The notes: generated by a model not told the origin, from the sequence alone. 64,000 nucleotides of DNA from Polytrichum commune (GCA_950295325.1 OX485807.1:6762501-6826500), one strand, 5' to 3'; shown: positions 1-11,789, counted from the stretch's first letter. Numbers and translations: made by a program.

Positions 1-364
1 CCAAATATTTATTAAGGATATAGACCAAGTTCTCAATACATAATCTTGCAATTTCATGTTAACCCATATTTGTTGTGATGACTAAGGATGACTTGGAATA
101 ACATGTGAACCTCTCCTCTATGTAACACCTTATAGTGGATTATTAACACTTCAGAAGCTTGTATAAAGTGATAATTTATCATATTCTAGCAAAAGCGTAA
201 GGTAAATTGTGTCTATCAATTCAAAATAATTTGACATTTACTTTTAGAATTATTTTGTGTCGGACCAGCCATCGACCTACAATTCCATAAGAACCAAAAG
301 CCAAAAGCAACCAACTCACACATAGGGAGGGGGTGGAAGGAGAATGTCGTATCACTGAGGTTGG
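1..364. other. Intergenic, nothing recognised
   Basis: AT-rich spacer. I see no coding frame, repeat or RNA gene here up to the left end of the inverted-repeat element that begins at 365. Confidence 0.5.
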
Positions 365-864
365 GGGCCACTTCACACACGAGACTGAGAGCCCGTGACT
401 AGTACACTTAAAACACTCTCTTTGGTGGAAAAGGTGGAGCCGATCCAAGTTCACTTCACACTACCTTTGAGGGGCCAATGGAGTATGTGAATGCAAGACG
501 GATGTAAAATCTACATGAATTCCTACATGGCATCCAATGGATCATGTTTCATGGTCATTTGGATTAATTTCAAAAACCACCTCTTGGAGGTAGGCCTCAC
601 ACAAAACTGGGAGACCAAGGCACTCCAAACACTCACAACCGTTGGTTTATTTTATTTTGTCATGTGTGAGGACCCGTATGAATAGAAATTCATTGAAATT
701 GCATTTGGTTGAGGGCCCAGTCACATATGACTTCACACTGCACTTGAAGATCTGTGACCACACTACGTGATTTTGGAAGTGTCTTGGGACGGCCTTTTGG
801 ACATTTTCTTTTGGGTTCTCACAATTTCACGGTCACAGCTCTTGGCTCGTGTGTGAAGTGGGCC
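365..864 (+). mobile_element. Harbinger-like MITE, copy 1
   Basis: A 500-bp non-autonomous DNA transposon. The ends are inverted repeats: the left starts GGGCCACTTCACACACGAG and the right end reads back as GGCCCACTTCACACACGAG, with similarity over about 35 bp. A second copy lies inverted at 28223-28730 and matches along its whole length, so both ends are defined by two independent copies. A short open frame inside (491-685) is shared with the other copy only because the DNA is shared; it is not a gene. The flanking 3-bp target duplication is degraded here. Confidence 0.75.
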
Positions 865-1079
865 TGATGAGAAACGAGAGGACCAACGAACCAAGCACGT
901 AAACACAACGTAGTTTATTCTTCAACATGCCGAACAAGTTGTTATTAGTCGAACAACTTTCCTCCGATTGTTTGCAAGACACCTCGTGGAGACCCCAACT
1001 CTTGTCAAATTGCTCAAAATACTAATAAGATCCTCCGGTGTGGGTTGTTGGCTCTGTCCCCTTGGGGGATCAGAGTCTA

Positions 1080-1676
1080 TGTGACGGTTTCTGGCATGAC
1101 AAAGTGTTTAGTGACGTTCCTTACAGAGCCTTCCACAAAAAAAGAACAAGAACAAGAAGGTTTCAAAAACCCTAACCTTGTGATGCGTTTCGTGAATCCT
1201 AACGGCCGTGAATTCTCCCTTGCGAAGGTAGGAGGGATTTGGAAAACGGGGAAGGAAGTAGGCGAGGCGCAAGTACCCAACCTCGCCATTTCGAGCACGA
1301 TGTTAAAGATGTCGATGTGTCACCTCTTGCAGAATGGACATCCACGGAGCTTACAATGCAGCACTCGCAGCTGGCGAGAATTGTGACCGACTCGGTGTAC
1401 TTGCAGAACGCGTTTAGGTTCTTCGGAGCGGTTAGAGTTGCGGAGGCGTTATTGAGTGTGTACTTAGCTTTCCCTCCGGATGTTGGGAAGTTGAAGGAGC
1501 TCCTGAATGCGCTTGACCCCGTTACGATTGCTTGGCCGGCGCATAACTTGAGGCAACCTGTCGAAGGGATTCTTAATGTTGATTCGGTGGATTTGGATAG
1601 GGTTGTTAATTTGAAGGCTTATTTGTGGGAGGAGCTTCATAAATTCTACAAGCGGCAGTGGAAGGTAGTAAGTTGA
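1080..1676 (+). CDS. Unidentified coding-like segment
   Basis: I do not recognise this protein. Frame 0 is open from 1239 to 1676 and reads like real coding sequence: codon-position bias, GC above its surroundings, and an amphipathic stretch with LQNAFRFFGAVRVAEALL followed by LKAYLWEELHKFYKRQW. An upstream frame-1 stretch (1045-1230, with MRFVNPNGREFSLAK) also looks coding and ends at a possible donor, AAG|GTAGGAG. The end of the main frame, TGGAAG|GTAGTAAG, also resembles a donor site, so this may be an internal exon rather than a complete gene. The frame change between the two parts means a frameshift, a very short intron, or decay. It could be a gene remnant captured by a transposon. Confidence 0.35.
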
Positions 1677-2699
1677 TTGGAGAATCTTGGAATCTTGGAA
1701 TTCTTTTGGTGCACCTACTTAAATTTAGGATTTATTCATTTTCAAACCGATTTTATTAATGCAATGTCTACTGTCTATGTCATGGTCGTTGATTCCGAGG
1801 CGTCATGTGGTGCATGGATTGGTTCTCATGCTTTTCTGCGATTGGTTTAGTTGTGTTGATGAGGATGTTTTGGTTAGTGTTTATGTTCAACTATTTTTTG
1901 TTTTTTTGTTTTTGTTTTGAGGAGTTTCTTTCTTCCTTTCTGTGCTTAATCTACATCCTCCTTATTTATATGTAGCCCGCCTTATCTTGCAGTGACGGCT
2001 CTTCAAAGTAATGCACTTGCAACAAACTAAACACTTTCAGATCGGTCTCTACTGGCCGAGTCCACATTGCACCACTTCACTGGTGCATCAGATGATATCA
2101 ACCCACTTATTCAGCCATGTGGGTTGTGGAGATTGGAATGGAAATGAAGGAACTTTAAGTCATCAACTGAAGATATTAATTTTTGACGCATAAGAAGTTC
2201 CATTTTTTGGTACTGTTAATGGCCTTTGATAGCGGGAATGGATCGATTGTATAGAGCATGTACAAAGCGTTAGAGGAATTAATTTCGCACGTGGAACCCT
2301 AGCAATGAGTTCTTAAATAGGATTTACAGAGGTTGAGACCCCAATAAAACATAGTTGAAAAGATGACAGGTAATGTGCTTGATCTAGGTACACAGATCAA
2401 ACACCAATCTCATCACACAATTTGCTGCTCATCCCGATGATCTACCTCTCTCTGGTATTCGATTGTCTCCAGTAAATATCCTGACTTTAAATTGGCAATA
2501 CCTTTGTTCAATGACACTCTAGGGCAGCACATAGTTGATTGAAATCAGGGTTGATAAAAAGGTTGATGTGTTATGCTTTGGCCTGGCACTGCCAAGATTG
2601 TCCCAAGTACCCTCGCTTGAAAATTTAACTGCTAAATGTGGGACGAATGGGTACTGAGGTTGAACTGTTACTTAATGCACCATGGACTGATAGTCAAGC
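1677..2699. other. Spacer, no supported gene
   Basis: Transition from the unidentified coding-like segment to the PP2A relic. The PP2A copy may extend leftward here (its N-terminal exons would lie in this interval), but I could not match any further exon. Some stretches around 2398-2540 look faintly coding and are interrupted by stops. Confidence 0.4.
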
Positions 2700-5565
2700 T
2701 TATTTTGCTGCAGCATTATATTCATGCCAATTACGAAGAAGGTCTGTAAATTGCCATTGTTTTTCTCTAGCAGCTTGTTCAAGAAACTTGACATTATTAA
2801 CAACAACGGGCTTGTTAGAAAGTTTGTTCTCTTTACTACCATCACCCTGCTCAAATAGCACACTTGTATGGTCACACTATCTCTTGTACCCTTTTTGTTC
2901 CTTATATCCTAGGGTGTGAAATTTCAACGCCAGTGCTACTGGCTTTCGTTTGTGTCATGTGTGGTCTAGATGGATGCCGTATTAATTACCTGGATGTACA
3001 GTGTCTATACACTGCTGGTATTTATAAACGAATAAAATTGATGGAGTAGTAAGAGAGTGCAGAAAGGGGGAAGACTTCCATGTGCACCCTTTGCTGATAA
3101 GTATCAGGACGAACAAGGTATCCTCTGTAATGATCTCACTATGTATGTGATTTACTTCATCAATTACTAGTTATATATTTGTGCTATCTGGTGGTCATAA
3201 CATTATTCAACTACTTGTCAACCATTCCATTCTAATAGCATTCATTGACAGTGCTTCACCCGAGTAACTCACAGATTATCGGGTTTAATATGCTCAGACA
3301 AGTATTCATGAAGCATAATTCTAGCACCTTACATGACATATTCCCAGTTCCACCCAACCTAGTCACTCGGTTGGAAAATGTTGTGGTGGTTACTTTTATG
3401 TTTTGAGTTTGTCGTCAGTGTAAATGGTACAATTCTGTACTCACGATATTCATGCTTTAGGTGTGAAGTTTTGTGCAAACCTATGGGTTCTCTAGTTGTT
3501 GTGTAAGGTAGAGAATCTATCTTTTGTCATGCTAACAGAAGTTTGTCATTTGCAGTGAAAGGTTATTAGAATATTGGGTTGACTAGAATATGCTGACAAC
3601 TGATGCTGCTACTTGTATTTTCACCATTTTGAAGCAGCAAGATAAAGATCATCTCACACATGTTGAGCTCTAACAAAGAACCTATTTTTTGCAAGAATGT
3701 ATTCTGATAGAACTAGTGAAAACATTTCTTAGCTATGCGGTGGGTCCTTCTTGGAGTAGGTCATGGGTATCATGTAAAAAGGTAATTTTAAAATAGTCAT
3801 AAGTTGTGATGCCTTGGAAATTAGCCACAGATGAGACATTGTTTTGTGGTTATGTTGTTTTAGAAATATGGTCCTGAGGGTTTGTGAATTTGTTGTGCTG
3901 TGACCAAAATGATTTGAGACATGTTTTGAAGGAGCTCCTGTTGACACATCATGGGTTGGAATTTCTTCGTGACACCCCTGAGTTTCAAGATTGATATGGT
4001 ATGAATTTGTCGAATATCAACTTTCCAATCTTTGCGTGTATGTGTCTTGTTGGATGGCCTGGTTGGCTTCCACATGTATTGACAATTGGGGTAGTTTCTA
4101 TTTGGTTGTTTTATCAGCTGAAACAGTGGTCCCCAAAATATTCCACCACAGCAGTGGGTCGTTGCAGTTGAGAGAGATAAAGAGAAGTAATCTTGTTGTA
4201 GCCTTCCATGAGGCAGACAAAGAAGAAGACATCAATAAGGTGTTGCACTGAGCACTTTCCCAACTCAAGTTTTGTATCGTACTTTGAGCATGCCATAATT
4301 CTTTTGTGTGCTCTTGTTACATGCTTCATACGTTTTCTCACCCTTGGGGAGTATGTACTCTATGTCATGACAATAAACCAGAGAAAAGTGGATTGCTAGT
4401 GTTGTAGTTTAATGATTCTAAACTTCTTTGCACAATGTATGATACTCCTTGTCATTAATTAGTTTTGGGGTGCTGTCTGTGGGCTTCAAATACTTTTCTA
4501 TAAGCACTTTTATGTCATGTGCTATAAATTTTGGGAGTTGGATTCGGATCACAACAGTTGTAGAAGTGTTTGTCTTTATATGGCTACTTTCAATTTGATA
4601 ATGTAGAGTAACTATACAATACTTAAAATACGTAATAACTGGTAATTGATGGGTTGCCACACATATCAATAAGCATGTTTCAGTTTATTTACTTTTAAAT
4701 GTATATTGGAAGCAATTTTGGTTTTCTGTTGGTTGTGGTTATGTAGGCATGGTCCGTTATCAATGTTAACATTTACTTAACAAAAGTTTTCATTGATTTT
4801 TAGGTCGCAAGTAGGTTCACAAGCAGGGCGGAAGGGAAAAATGGGTTCCTGTAAATTTTGTCTAGTTTATTTTGTCTAAAAAGGATAAGACATCAGAGCC
4901 TAGCCTCAATTTGATATATCGTTGTTTGTTGTCCTCACAGTGCACATCCCTTATTATTTTTGGACAAGTGGTTTGTCCACATATACTTAAACGTCAATTT
5001 CTTTCTCCTCCTCTATTCATGATATAACTTGCATCTAAATTTGTTATTGCTTTGCTCATCTTCTTTCTTATTTGCTCATCTCAATATACATGGGTTTACA
5101 TGTAGAATGGGTTTTGGTTAAGTTGCTAGCAAGTTATGGCCTTTTGTGATGTTGATTTGAGTCCATGGAGTTGAATATTATGAAATGCAAACTCTTCAAC
5201 AAAGTGGGGTGTTTGGCTTAAAAGCAATATGCATTGAGGATATCTGTGACAGGTCTATGTGGAATTTTGTGTCTAATTACACCACACATGAATTAAGGTT
5301 CGTTAACTTATTTCTATTGTGCATCAAGATATTGGGCCTTAGGTTGGAGTTGTAGGCACTTTGTGGTAGAGTGGTTGTGATTGACATAAATTCATGGATG
5401 CATGGAACAAGTTCAAGTGTGTGGACGTGGATTGTCATGGTGTTATTACTCCAAATGAGAGGCAATACTTTTATGAAAAGCAACTACATTGCATGGAGTG
5501 TATGGCTCAAGAACTAGTATTATTTGAGGATATCACCCCTCAAATGTGTGACATGATTCGCCCTC
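2700..5565 (+). pseudogene. PP2A B''-type regulatory subunit pseudogene
   Basis: Functional relatives target protein phosphatase 2A through EF-hand-like modules. Six blocks occur in the family's order: 2716-2830 (ITKKVCKLPLFFSSSLFKK), 3558-3640 (LLEYWVD, stop, NMLTTDAATCIFTILKQ), 3932-3985 (ELLLTHHGLEFLRDTPEFQ), 4117-4250 (LREIKRSNLV, then KEEDINKVLH), 4508-4555 (FYVMCYKFWELDSDHN) and 5394-5560 ([15 protein letters not shown], then MECMAQE). Spacers separate the blocks, and the second block follows a good acceptor (TTTGCAG), so this is a decayed genomic duplicate rather than a processed retrocopy. It is broken by in-frame stops (TAG after LLEYWVD, two stops before ITKK, a stop after DTPEFQD), a small deletion before LREIK, and frame changes. 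The exon for the TYRIVDRIF region was not found. The C-terminal exons after 5565 are missing. Confidence 0.85.
4938..4988. repeat. Short dispersed repeat, partner at 60981
   Basis: About 48 bp (core AGTGCACATCCCTTATTATT and the following bases to GTTTGTCCACATATA) recur nearly unchanged at 60981-61030, on the same strand, about 56 kb away. The flanks differ. This copy lies inside an intron-like spacer of the PP2A pseudogene. Confidence 0.7.
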
Positions 5566-6300
5566 ATGTGGGATCTATCCATCTATATATCTATCTATAT
5601 GTCATATTTATGTCTAAACAAGATGATAAACTTTTCCTCTGTTATTTTTTCAACAAATTTCATCCATTACTCTTATTCATTGTTCTCATCCACAATTCTC
5701 ATCCCCCTTCTCATTTTTTCTTTCTCTTTGTTGTTATCATGCATTGTTCTCATTTCTTGTTCTCGTTCATTGTTTTCATTCACACTATTCATAAGTTGTG
5801 ATCCACAGTTTGTAGTTTGCAATCCTTAGTCCTTAGTCAACAACCCCTAGAATCAACCCAACATTCTCCCAACATTCTCCCAACATTCTCCAGAATCTCC
5901 TAGAAACTTAGAAACTCAACATTCTTCAAATACCTTTGATTCAATCTCTAATCATAATGTTTTCATCCCACGACACAAATTGAACCACACACCTACACTA
6001 TTTTCATGTTAGTTATTCTTATCCTATTCTTTCTCCGATATTGTTTTACTCTTTTAGTATGGAATTTGTTTTATCGTCAGCTCTTGCTTGTTGGTTCCAT
6101 TGGAATAAATCTCATAACAATACTTTATAACAATATCTTTTACACAATCCCAATGATAGAATGAGAAATATTTATAATAGAATTTCGATGAATCATCCTC
6201 ACTTTTATTTATTCGACTTTACAAGTAATAAAGCATACAAAATACATGAAACATAAATGACATACAAGCAAAGGAGGTTTAAATTAGTCTTTTAATGATG
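5566..6300. repeat. Low-complexity TC-rich tract and spacer
   Basis: From 5566 to about 5830 the sequence is simple TTCATTCTCATT-like DNA with a short TATC run, which keeps frames open by composition alone. An 11-nt unit, CAACATTCTCC, is repeated three times at 5859-5891. The rest up to 6300 is AT-rich spacer with no gene seen. Confidence 0.6.
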
Positions 6301-6305
6301 ATAAT

Positions 6306-6758
6306 ATGCATGTTAGTAGTTCTTCTAATGACGTCATTATGAACGATGCTCATTCATTTGATGATGTTATTATGCATTATGATAGTTCTTGTAATTCTAC
6401 TAAATTGAAAGATTTTTTAAACATGTTAAATGAATTCATTCGAAACTCTCCTACATTTTGTCCACTAGTTATTTTTGGTGAATTTAATGTTGATATGCTT
6501 CAAAGAAATGAATCACATCAAAGTCATGAATCAAAATGCCTTCAAAATTTTATGAATAAACATGATTTACATATAAAGACAAATCGTGCCACAAAATGTA
6601 ATACATTGCTTGATCATGTTTTGACAAATGTTTTAGGAAATGATTCAAAAGCATGGACCATGGATGCCTATTGGCCGGGTTATCATCAACCTATATATTT
6701 TTCTTTAAAACTTCCAATTCATATACCTATGTATATTAAAAGTACCCTACAATTATAA
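6306..6758 (+). pseudogene. Retroelement/Helentron-type EEP endonuclease fragment
   Basis: A 150-codon open stretch resembling the C-terminal half of an endonuclease/exonuclease/phosphatase domain as carried by LINEs and by Helitron2/Helentron proteins. Visible motifs: LVIFGEFNVDML (family GDFNVDL; here G-E in place of G-D), LQNFMNKHDLHI, TLLDHVLTN (family T-x-LDH/IDHI), and YWPGYHQPIYFSLKL (family SDHKPI; here the SDH core is altered to GYH). No N-terminal half, helicase or reverse transcriptase is visible nearby, so it is a fragment. Loss of the acidic and histidine residues suggests it is inactive. The LINE versus Helentron assignment cannot be made from this piece. Confidence 0.65.
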
Positions 6759-6897
6759 CTTCATCTAATACAATTCTATATTATAAGCATGAGCAACTAT
6801 TATTTAATAAAGAATTTGAATAAATTATTGAACACATCCTTTGATAACCACGCCATCTTGTTCTAATAAGTTGCAATGTATTTGACCCACTTTACAC

Positions 6898-7769
6898 TAG
6901 AGCTTGAGGGCCCTTGACCCGTAATATACAAATTATATGATTGGTTGAGATGCCGGAGACGGTCCAAGTTCACTATTGTACATTAAACCTTGAAGGCCTA
7001 AGGGACCAACACAAACTGTATGGATGAAAAAAATCTATATGGTGTCCTAGATAAGCATCATGTGGATAATGTTTCATGGTTTAACGGATATTACGTTACG
7101 TCCATTAAAAAGAGGTGGGTCTAATGCAAAATTAGGGGCCATGGTAATCAAATTGAATTGCCACTAGCTCCTAGAAATATTATATGACCATAATGGGGAC
7201 CTAAACCCAAACATATGTTGGGAGTCCCTCAACATTGTCCACTTTCACATTACATTAAGCATGTCATCAATTGCAACATTGAGATTTTATTGCCCACTGT
7301 ATCATAACATTATTCAACCATGTGGGTCGGTTCCATGACCCTAGAATATGTCAACTATATTTTGAGGGGCCCCCAAACAAAGGGAGAATATTTGTTTACT
7401 ATTCATACGTTCAAGTTGACACTTGGAGACTTGGGTGGAGTTATATTCATGGTACTATTCACATGAAAACATTGTTCATCCCAATATTATTCGCTGGAAA
7501 ATATTATTTATATTAGCACTACATATCACTGAAAATACTGAAATTATTCACAAAATTCTTATTATTCATTATTCGTATCGGCATCAATTTCTTCTTATTT
7601 TCTAAGTTCCTTCCCATGAAAGCAAGACAGTGGAGGCCCATGTCAAATGCTCAAAATGGAATGTAACACAACCATGCAACTAAATAATGTTATGACTAAC
7701 TTTAAATGTTTTTCAAGGGCCCTTGAATTTTCATGGTCAGGGCTTTTGATTTGTGTGTAAACAACCCTT
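6898..7769 (+). mobile_element. Diverged Harbinger-like element
   Basis: A worn relative of the element at 365-864. The left part (GAGCTTGAGGGCCCTTGACC through CGGTCCAAGTTCAC and a GTTTCATGG motif) aligns with the left half of that family. The right end at about 7769 reads back as AGGGTTGTTTACACACAAAT and then TGACCATGAAAATT, matching the family's terminus. The middle is unrelated or has been replaced. Confidence 0.45.
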
Positions 7770-7819
7770 AGTTCAAACAAGGAAATATATGTCTTGTATC
7801 AACATGGATTTGTGGTAAG

Positions 7820-7989
7820 CTTATAAGAGCATGCCCACGCTTACTGGTGTGGGCAACCAACGAACAACTCCTACCAACAGGGGGCTACTTATAGCTTCAA
7901 TTTGTTTAGTGAGAACCACTGGATGTAACTAGTGTTGGTAGAACCCGTTCACTGGTGGCCTGCACCGGCAAGTGTGGGTGGGCTATAAG
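7820..7989. mobile_element. 170-bp foldback MITE
   Basis: Inverted ends: the left reads CTTATA, AGAGCAT, then GCCCACGCTTACTGGTGTGG; the right end reads back as CTTATAG, then CCCACACTTGCCGGTGCAGG. The whole 170 bp could fold as a hairpin. The GAGCAT(C/G)CCCA start resembles GAGCATCTCCA motifs at 19452 and 20203. No target duplication was confirmed. Confidence 0.55.
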
Positions 7990-8820
7990 TTGCTTTTACC
8001 ATGAAGCTCATGAGGATTGTCTTGCATCTTATAGAAAGTTGGCTCTCCTTGTAAGGTAAGTCACTATGGTCAATTATCTAAATGGATGCTTCCTTATATT
8101 ACATGACTTGTACGGCAACTCTTGTGAATGTAACACAAAAATATTATGACACTATTTTCATCAACAATTTCCTAAACATATTGTAATTTCATTAGATCAT
8201 CTAAAAGTAAGCTTTGTAGAGTTGAATTTTTTACTGTACTTAAAAGAAAAAAGTTGTTGCTAATGGTTTTAAGATCACATCAATATGGTAAAAATATTTA
8301 GTAATTTTCATTAATACCAAATTATTTAAGGTAGAATGTGGCATTGACATGTTGATTGAGCTAGAATGTATTGGCCCCACATGACACACATGCAAGTTGG
8401 TTGGCAACCGATGTCATTGTTTATTTTAAATACAAAATTTGATAGTATTAGGTTATAGATCTTAGGGTAGGCTCAACTGTTGGTTTCCCTCACATTGTGA
8501 ACAATACTCCTGAGGGTGAGATATGATCATTTTGTGAAGGAACCCAACATAAGGGGGGCATAAAATTTCACTACTTCCCGGCACTAGGAGTGCATCACTC
8601 TAGTCACGAGTAATGTTATGACTCTCCCAATAGTCTTAAACTATTGAAGTGATGATGGTTGACATATTCTAGTATGTTGTCCAATCTCATTGTAGCACAT
8701 GTCATTTTGATATGTTTTTTCACACTTTCGAGCCACACCACTCAAACAATATATCATTCCAAAGTGATTTTTAAGAGTTTGGTTGACGGAAGATCATTGT
8801 AAGTATTTGGGTGAGGTTCT
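7990..8820. other. Intergenic, nothing recognised
   Basis: AT-rich spacer with no open frame of note and no repeat that I could pair with another place in the window. Confidence 0.4.
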
Positions 8821-8821
8821 C

Positions 8822-9020
8822 GTAACCCCGTATTAAGGTTGATAGGTCTTAAGTGGCTTGTTTTCTTAATCGAACCCTTATATTTGATTGGTATGTGGTT
8901 CGGTGAGGATCAAAAAGGAAACATCATAAAGACATATGTCTAAAAGAGTTTGGACTACACCTTCAAATATTGATAACTACTCAAACACTCAATAGTGAAC
9001 ACAAGTGGGAGGACCTATCT
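8822..9020 (+). repeat. Unclassified dispersed repeat, copy 1 of 7
   Basis: One of seven worn copies sharing TAAGGT, then TTGATTGG, GGTGAGGATCAAA, GACA-ATG, AAAAGAG-TTGGACTAC and CAATAGTGAAC, in that order. This copy keeps the full right end (GTGAACACAAGTGGGAGGAC), which matters because it is the uninterrupted form of the site into which a hAT-like element inserted at 59942. Confidence 0.6.
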
Positions 9021-9469
9021 ATCTAGTTAAGAAATCAACAAGAAAACGGTGGAACTGTGAGGCTTTGTCCTTTATTATGAAAGACTAACAACTATAGTTC
9101 TCCACTTTGCTCATGCCAGTCCATGGCTATTTACTATACCTATAACCAAACCTTTCTTGGATTTTGTGCACATTCTTCTCAAAAGCGGGTCAAGGACTGA
9201 AGCTACTCATTTATCACCCAATTTCTTTAAAATAAATAATTAACAACTACCAAAATAACTATAGTTAACTACATTTTTTTCAATACATTTTAGGGAGCAA
9301 CTATAGCTAACTAGATATATATATAACTATAGTTAACATCCACATTAAATAAACTAGACCAAAAATAGCAGGAACAAGTAACGTCCAAGTGTGAATGCAA
9401 AGCGGTTAGGAAATTTGCTCCTGAAACAGAGAAGTTGATGCATAGTCTTTGTCCTACAGACAAAGCCAA

Positions 9470-9740
9470 CAACACATGCACTTTCAATAACCATAACTAA
9501 ATCATGGGAGGCCCGATTCCCAATCCGTTTTTTGCAGATGTTTCATCGTAGATTTGCTAGTGCACACGAGTTTTCTTGTGTAACTCTAATGAGTAGATTT
9601 ATTTTATTTTAGTTTTAGTTTTTTGAGACAGAAGGCCAACACAGGCAACGCCCAACCATTGAGAAATGGGTAGAAGTTGGAGAGCATGCAAAATGCAGCA
9701 AATAACACTCACATGCCTTAATTAAGTCACTGGAGGTCAG
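9470..9740 (+). repeat. Dispersed repeat carrying a LINE stub
   Basis: Aligns with 61570-61745 (shared TTTGCAGATG, TTCAT-GTAGATTTGCTA, TTGTGTAA, GTAGAAGTTGGAGA-CATG, AATAACAC-CACA). This copy contains an extra 67 bp at 9598-9664 that the partner lacks. Confidence 0.65.
9598..9664 (-). mobile_element. LINE 3'-end stub, 67 bp
   Basis: A T-rich run followed by GAGACAGAAGGCCAAC, which is a poly(A) tail plus the extreme 3' end of a LINE-type element read on the minus strand. It is flanked by AATGAGTAGA (9588-9597) and AATGGGTAGA (9665-9674), a 9-of-10 target duplication. The homologous repeat at 61685 lacks the insert. The same 3' motif occurs in another stub at 48054-48097. Confidence 0.7.
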
Positions 9741-9744
9741 ACTG

Positions 9745-11310
9745 GTCACTGCATGCACTTGCCAATTTAGAACAATTGATCCGAGAGGGGGAGACAATCG
9801 GGGTTCAGGAGAGAATCACCGACCTAAAGCGGGAAGAGACTGGTGGGGCCGAATCCAACGATCCAGGTCAACAGCAGGATCTCCTGCGGCTGCATCCAAC
9901 GGTCCAGATACGCTATCACGATATGAGGTGAAGGCCCGGCCACGTAGCAGCTTGAGCTTGAGCTCAAGGTGCCAAGTTTGGTGGGCCAAGGGGGCCTTAA
10001 AGAATTTGGAACCTTACTACTGAACGGCCCCTAAATTGGTGCATGAGCTTTGTTTCCTTCTTCTTTTTGGATTGATTTTCCAAGTTCACGCCCAAACCTT
10101 GAATGTAAGTTGGATGAGCTTGGTGAGGCCAATGGACGTTATTTGAGTACTTCTTGATGTTTGTTGTCTTACACTACTCGAATTTGTGAGGTTGCAATTC
10201 CAATGCGTCAACGCATGAATTTGAAGACACCGGGATCAATGCCACAAAGTTTTGGAACCAATTTCGAAATGTTATGAATTATCAAAGTTCACTAATAGGA
10301 AGGATAATCCAGTTGACAAATGCGAATATTAGAAACTAACGATTCAAGTTCTAAAATTGGAGTTGATGTGTTTTTGTTTATTTGGAAATCGAATTGAAGA
10401 TTATCTTTCTATGTTGAAGAGCATGTATGTCCTCCCCAATTGTGTTCCCTATCAAATCTAGAATGATGAGCATTGTATGTGACACGTCTTTTTGATGGCC
10501 TTTTTCTACCTACAAGCCTTGCTTTATACTACTGCAAACGAGGCATCTGATTAAGAAGAATGACCACACAAAGGCTCCCAAACTTTGAGTAGGATGTAAG
10601 GGATCGCCATTTGGGGGTGGGAGTGGATTGGGAGGTTAGAGCCAATCTAGTGTTCGCATCCAACAATTTGGACTCTCCAACATGATTCAAACATCACATG
10701 ATGTTCATGACTTTTGAACTTAATCGTACATATTAACCTCCTCGTGGATCTGATGGTTGCCGTTAACTATTCTGGTCATAAAGAGTGGCCACGAAAATCA
10801 TAATTGCTTGCTCGTTCAAGTGGTGAGCACTTCAAGTTGCAACTACCATGTACGTATCTATCCATGTTGCTAAACATCATATTTACAACCTCCGAATTTT
10901 GTCTACAAGCATCCATGTTGTGTTCATAGTAAGCTTGAGCAAGTGGGTGTCTTGTTGCTATCATAGTTCGCCATCCCTCTCTTTTTGTAACATTCAACAA
11001 GTTTAGATGAGTTTATGTGCCACAAACTATCCAAATCATGCGTTATGGAGAAGATGCTTAAGAGCAACATCATGAAGTCTTTCAAAAACTAATTGTCTCT
11101 TGCTCTCCTCTCCTCTTCTTCACTACATTGTTCACATATAGATATTTAGATAGAAACGCCAACTTTATGGGCATGCATAAATGAACAGTTTGTTTGTCCA
11201 CAATGTTTGTTCATTGTAAATTATGTGAGCACTTATAGTGTGACCTACCCTCCATTGCACTATAGTGTGGTCCATTTTATACTATGACATATTCAGATAC
11301 ATGTAATCAT
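9745..11310. other. Intergenic, no supported gene
   Basis: A slightly GC-richer patch at 9800-9960 contains CCGAATCCAACG-type phrases that also occur near 13190. A segment around 10890-10980 shares GGATGTCTTGTTGCTAT-like sequence with 12955-13010, so a degraded repeat is likely. No coding sequence recognised. Confidence 0.4.
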
Positions 11311-11319
11311 GTACTTTGA

Positions 11320-11767
11320 GGGATTTCACGTCCATGTCCGTCACGTCACGTCATGTCATGTGATGGCAATGTGATGCCAATCCAACACATCACGCTAGTC
11401 AGGGGTAAATCCGACATTTTACCTAGGGGTAAACTAATGTAGGCAACTCTTTGGTCAACGGTCTGGTTGATTGCCACTAGCAATCAACTTCTAGGAAAAA
11501 CAATAAATAAATGAACAAAAACTAAATAAAAACAATTCTAGACAATTATATCTTGCATATAACAAGATAGTGGTCCAATTTTTTATTTTATTTGTGGAAT
11601 TTAAAAAATTGTTTCTAGAAGTCGATTGTTGGGAACAATCGACCAACAAAGTAAATTTAAGAAATAAATTTTTTTAGTAAAAGAAATTACCATGTTAGTG
11701 GGCAACACATCATTCGTGGCGTGACGTGATGGCCATGGGCCATGTCATGTCCATTTGCACATCCCTA
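11320..11767. mobile_element. Possible hAT-like non-autonomous element
   Basis: The right end reads back as TAGGGATGTGCAAATGGACA, a good match to hAT-type termini. The left end (GAGGGATTTCACGTCCATGT) is a weaker match. Both halves carry CACGTCACG and CATGTCATG runs in inverse orientation. Flanks TGTACTTT and TATACTTG agree at 6 of 8 positions, the size expected of hAT target duplications. Confidence 0.4.
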
Positions 11768-11789
11768 TATACTTGAGGGATTTGATTTT

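Noticed and set aside
491-685. Small protein conserved with 28385-28603
   Set aside because: The similarity is explained by both being copies of the same inverted-repeat element.
5566-5829. Hydrophobic peptide encoded by the TC-rich tract
   Set aside because: A membrane-like composition is expected from TTC/CTC/ATT repeats; no coding evidence.
11320-11767. CACGTCACG runs as a regulatory G-box cluster
   Set aside because: They are better explained as ends of a hAT-like element; no adjacent gene would use them.
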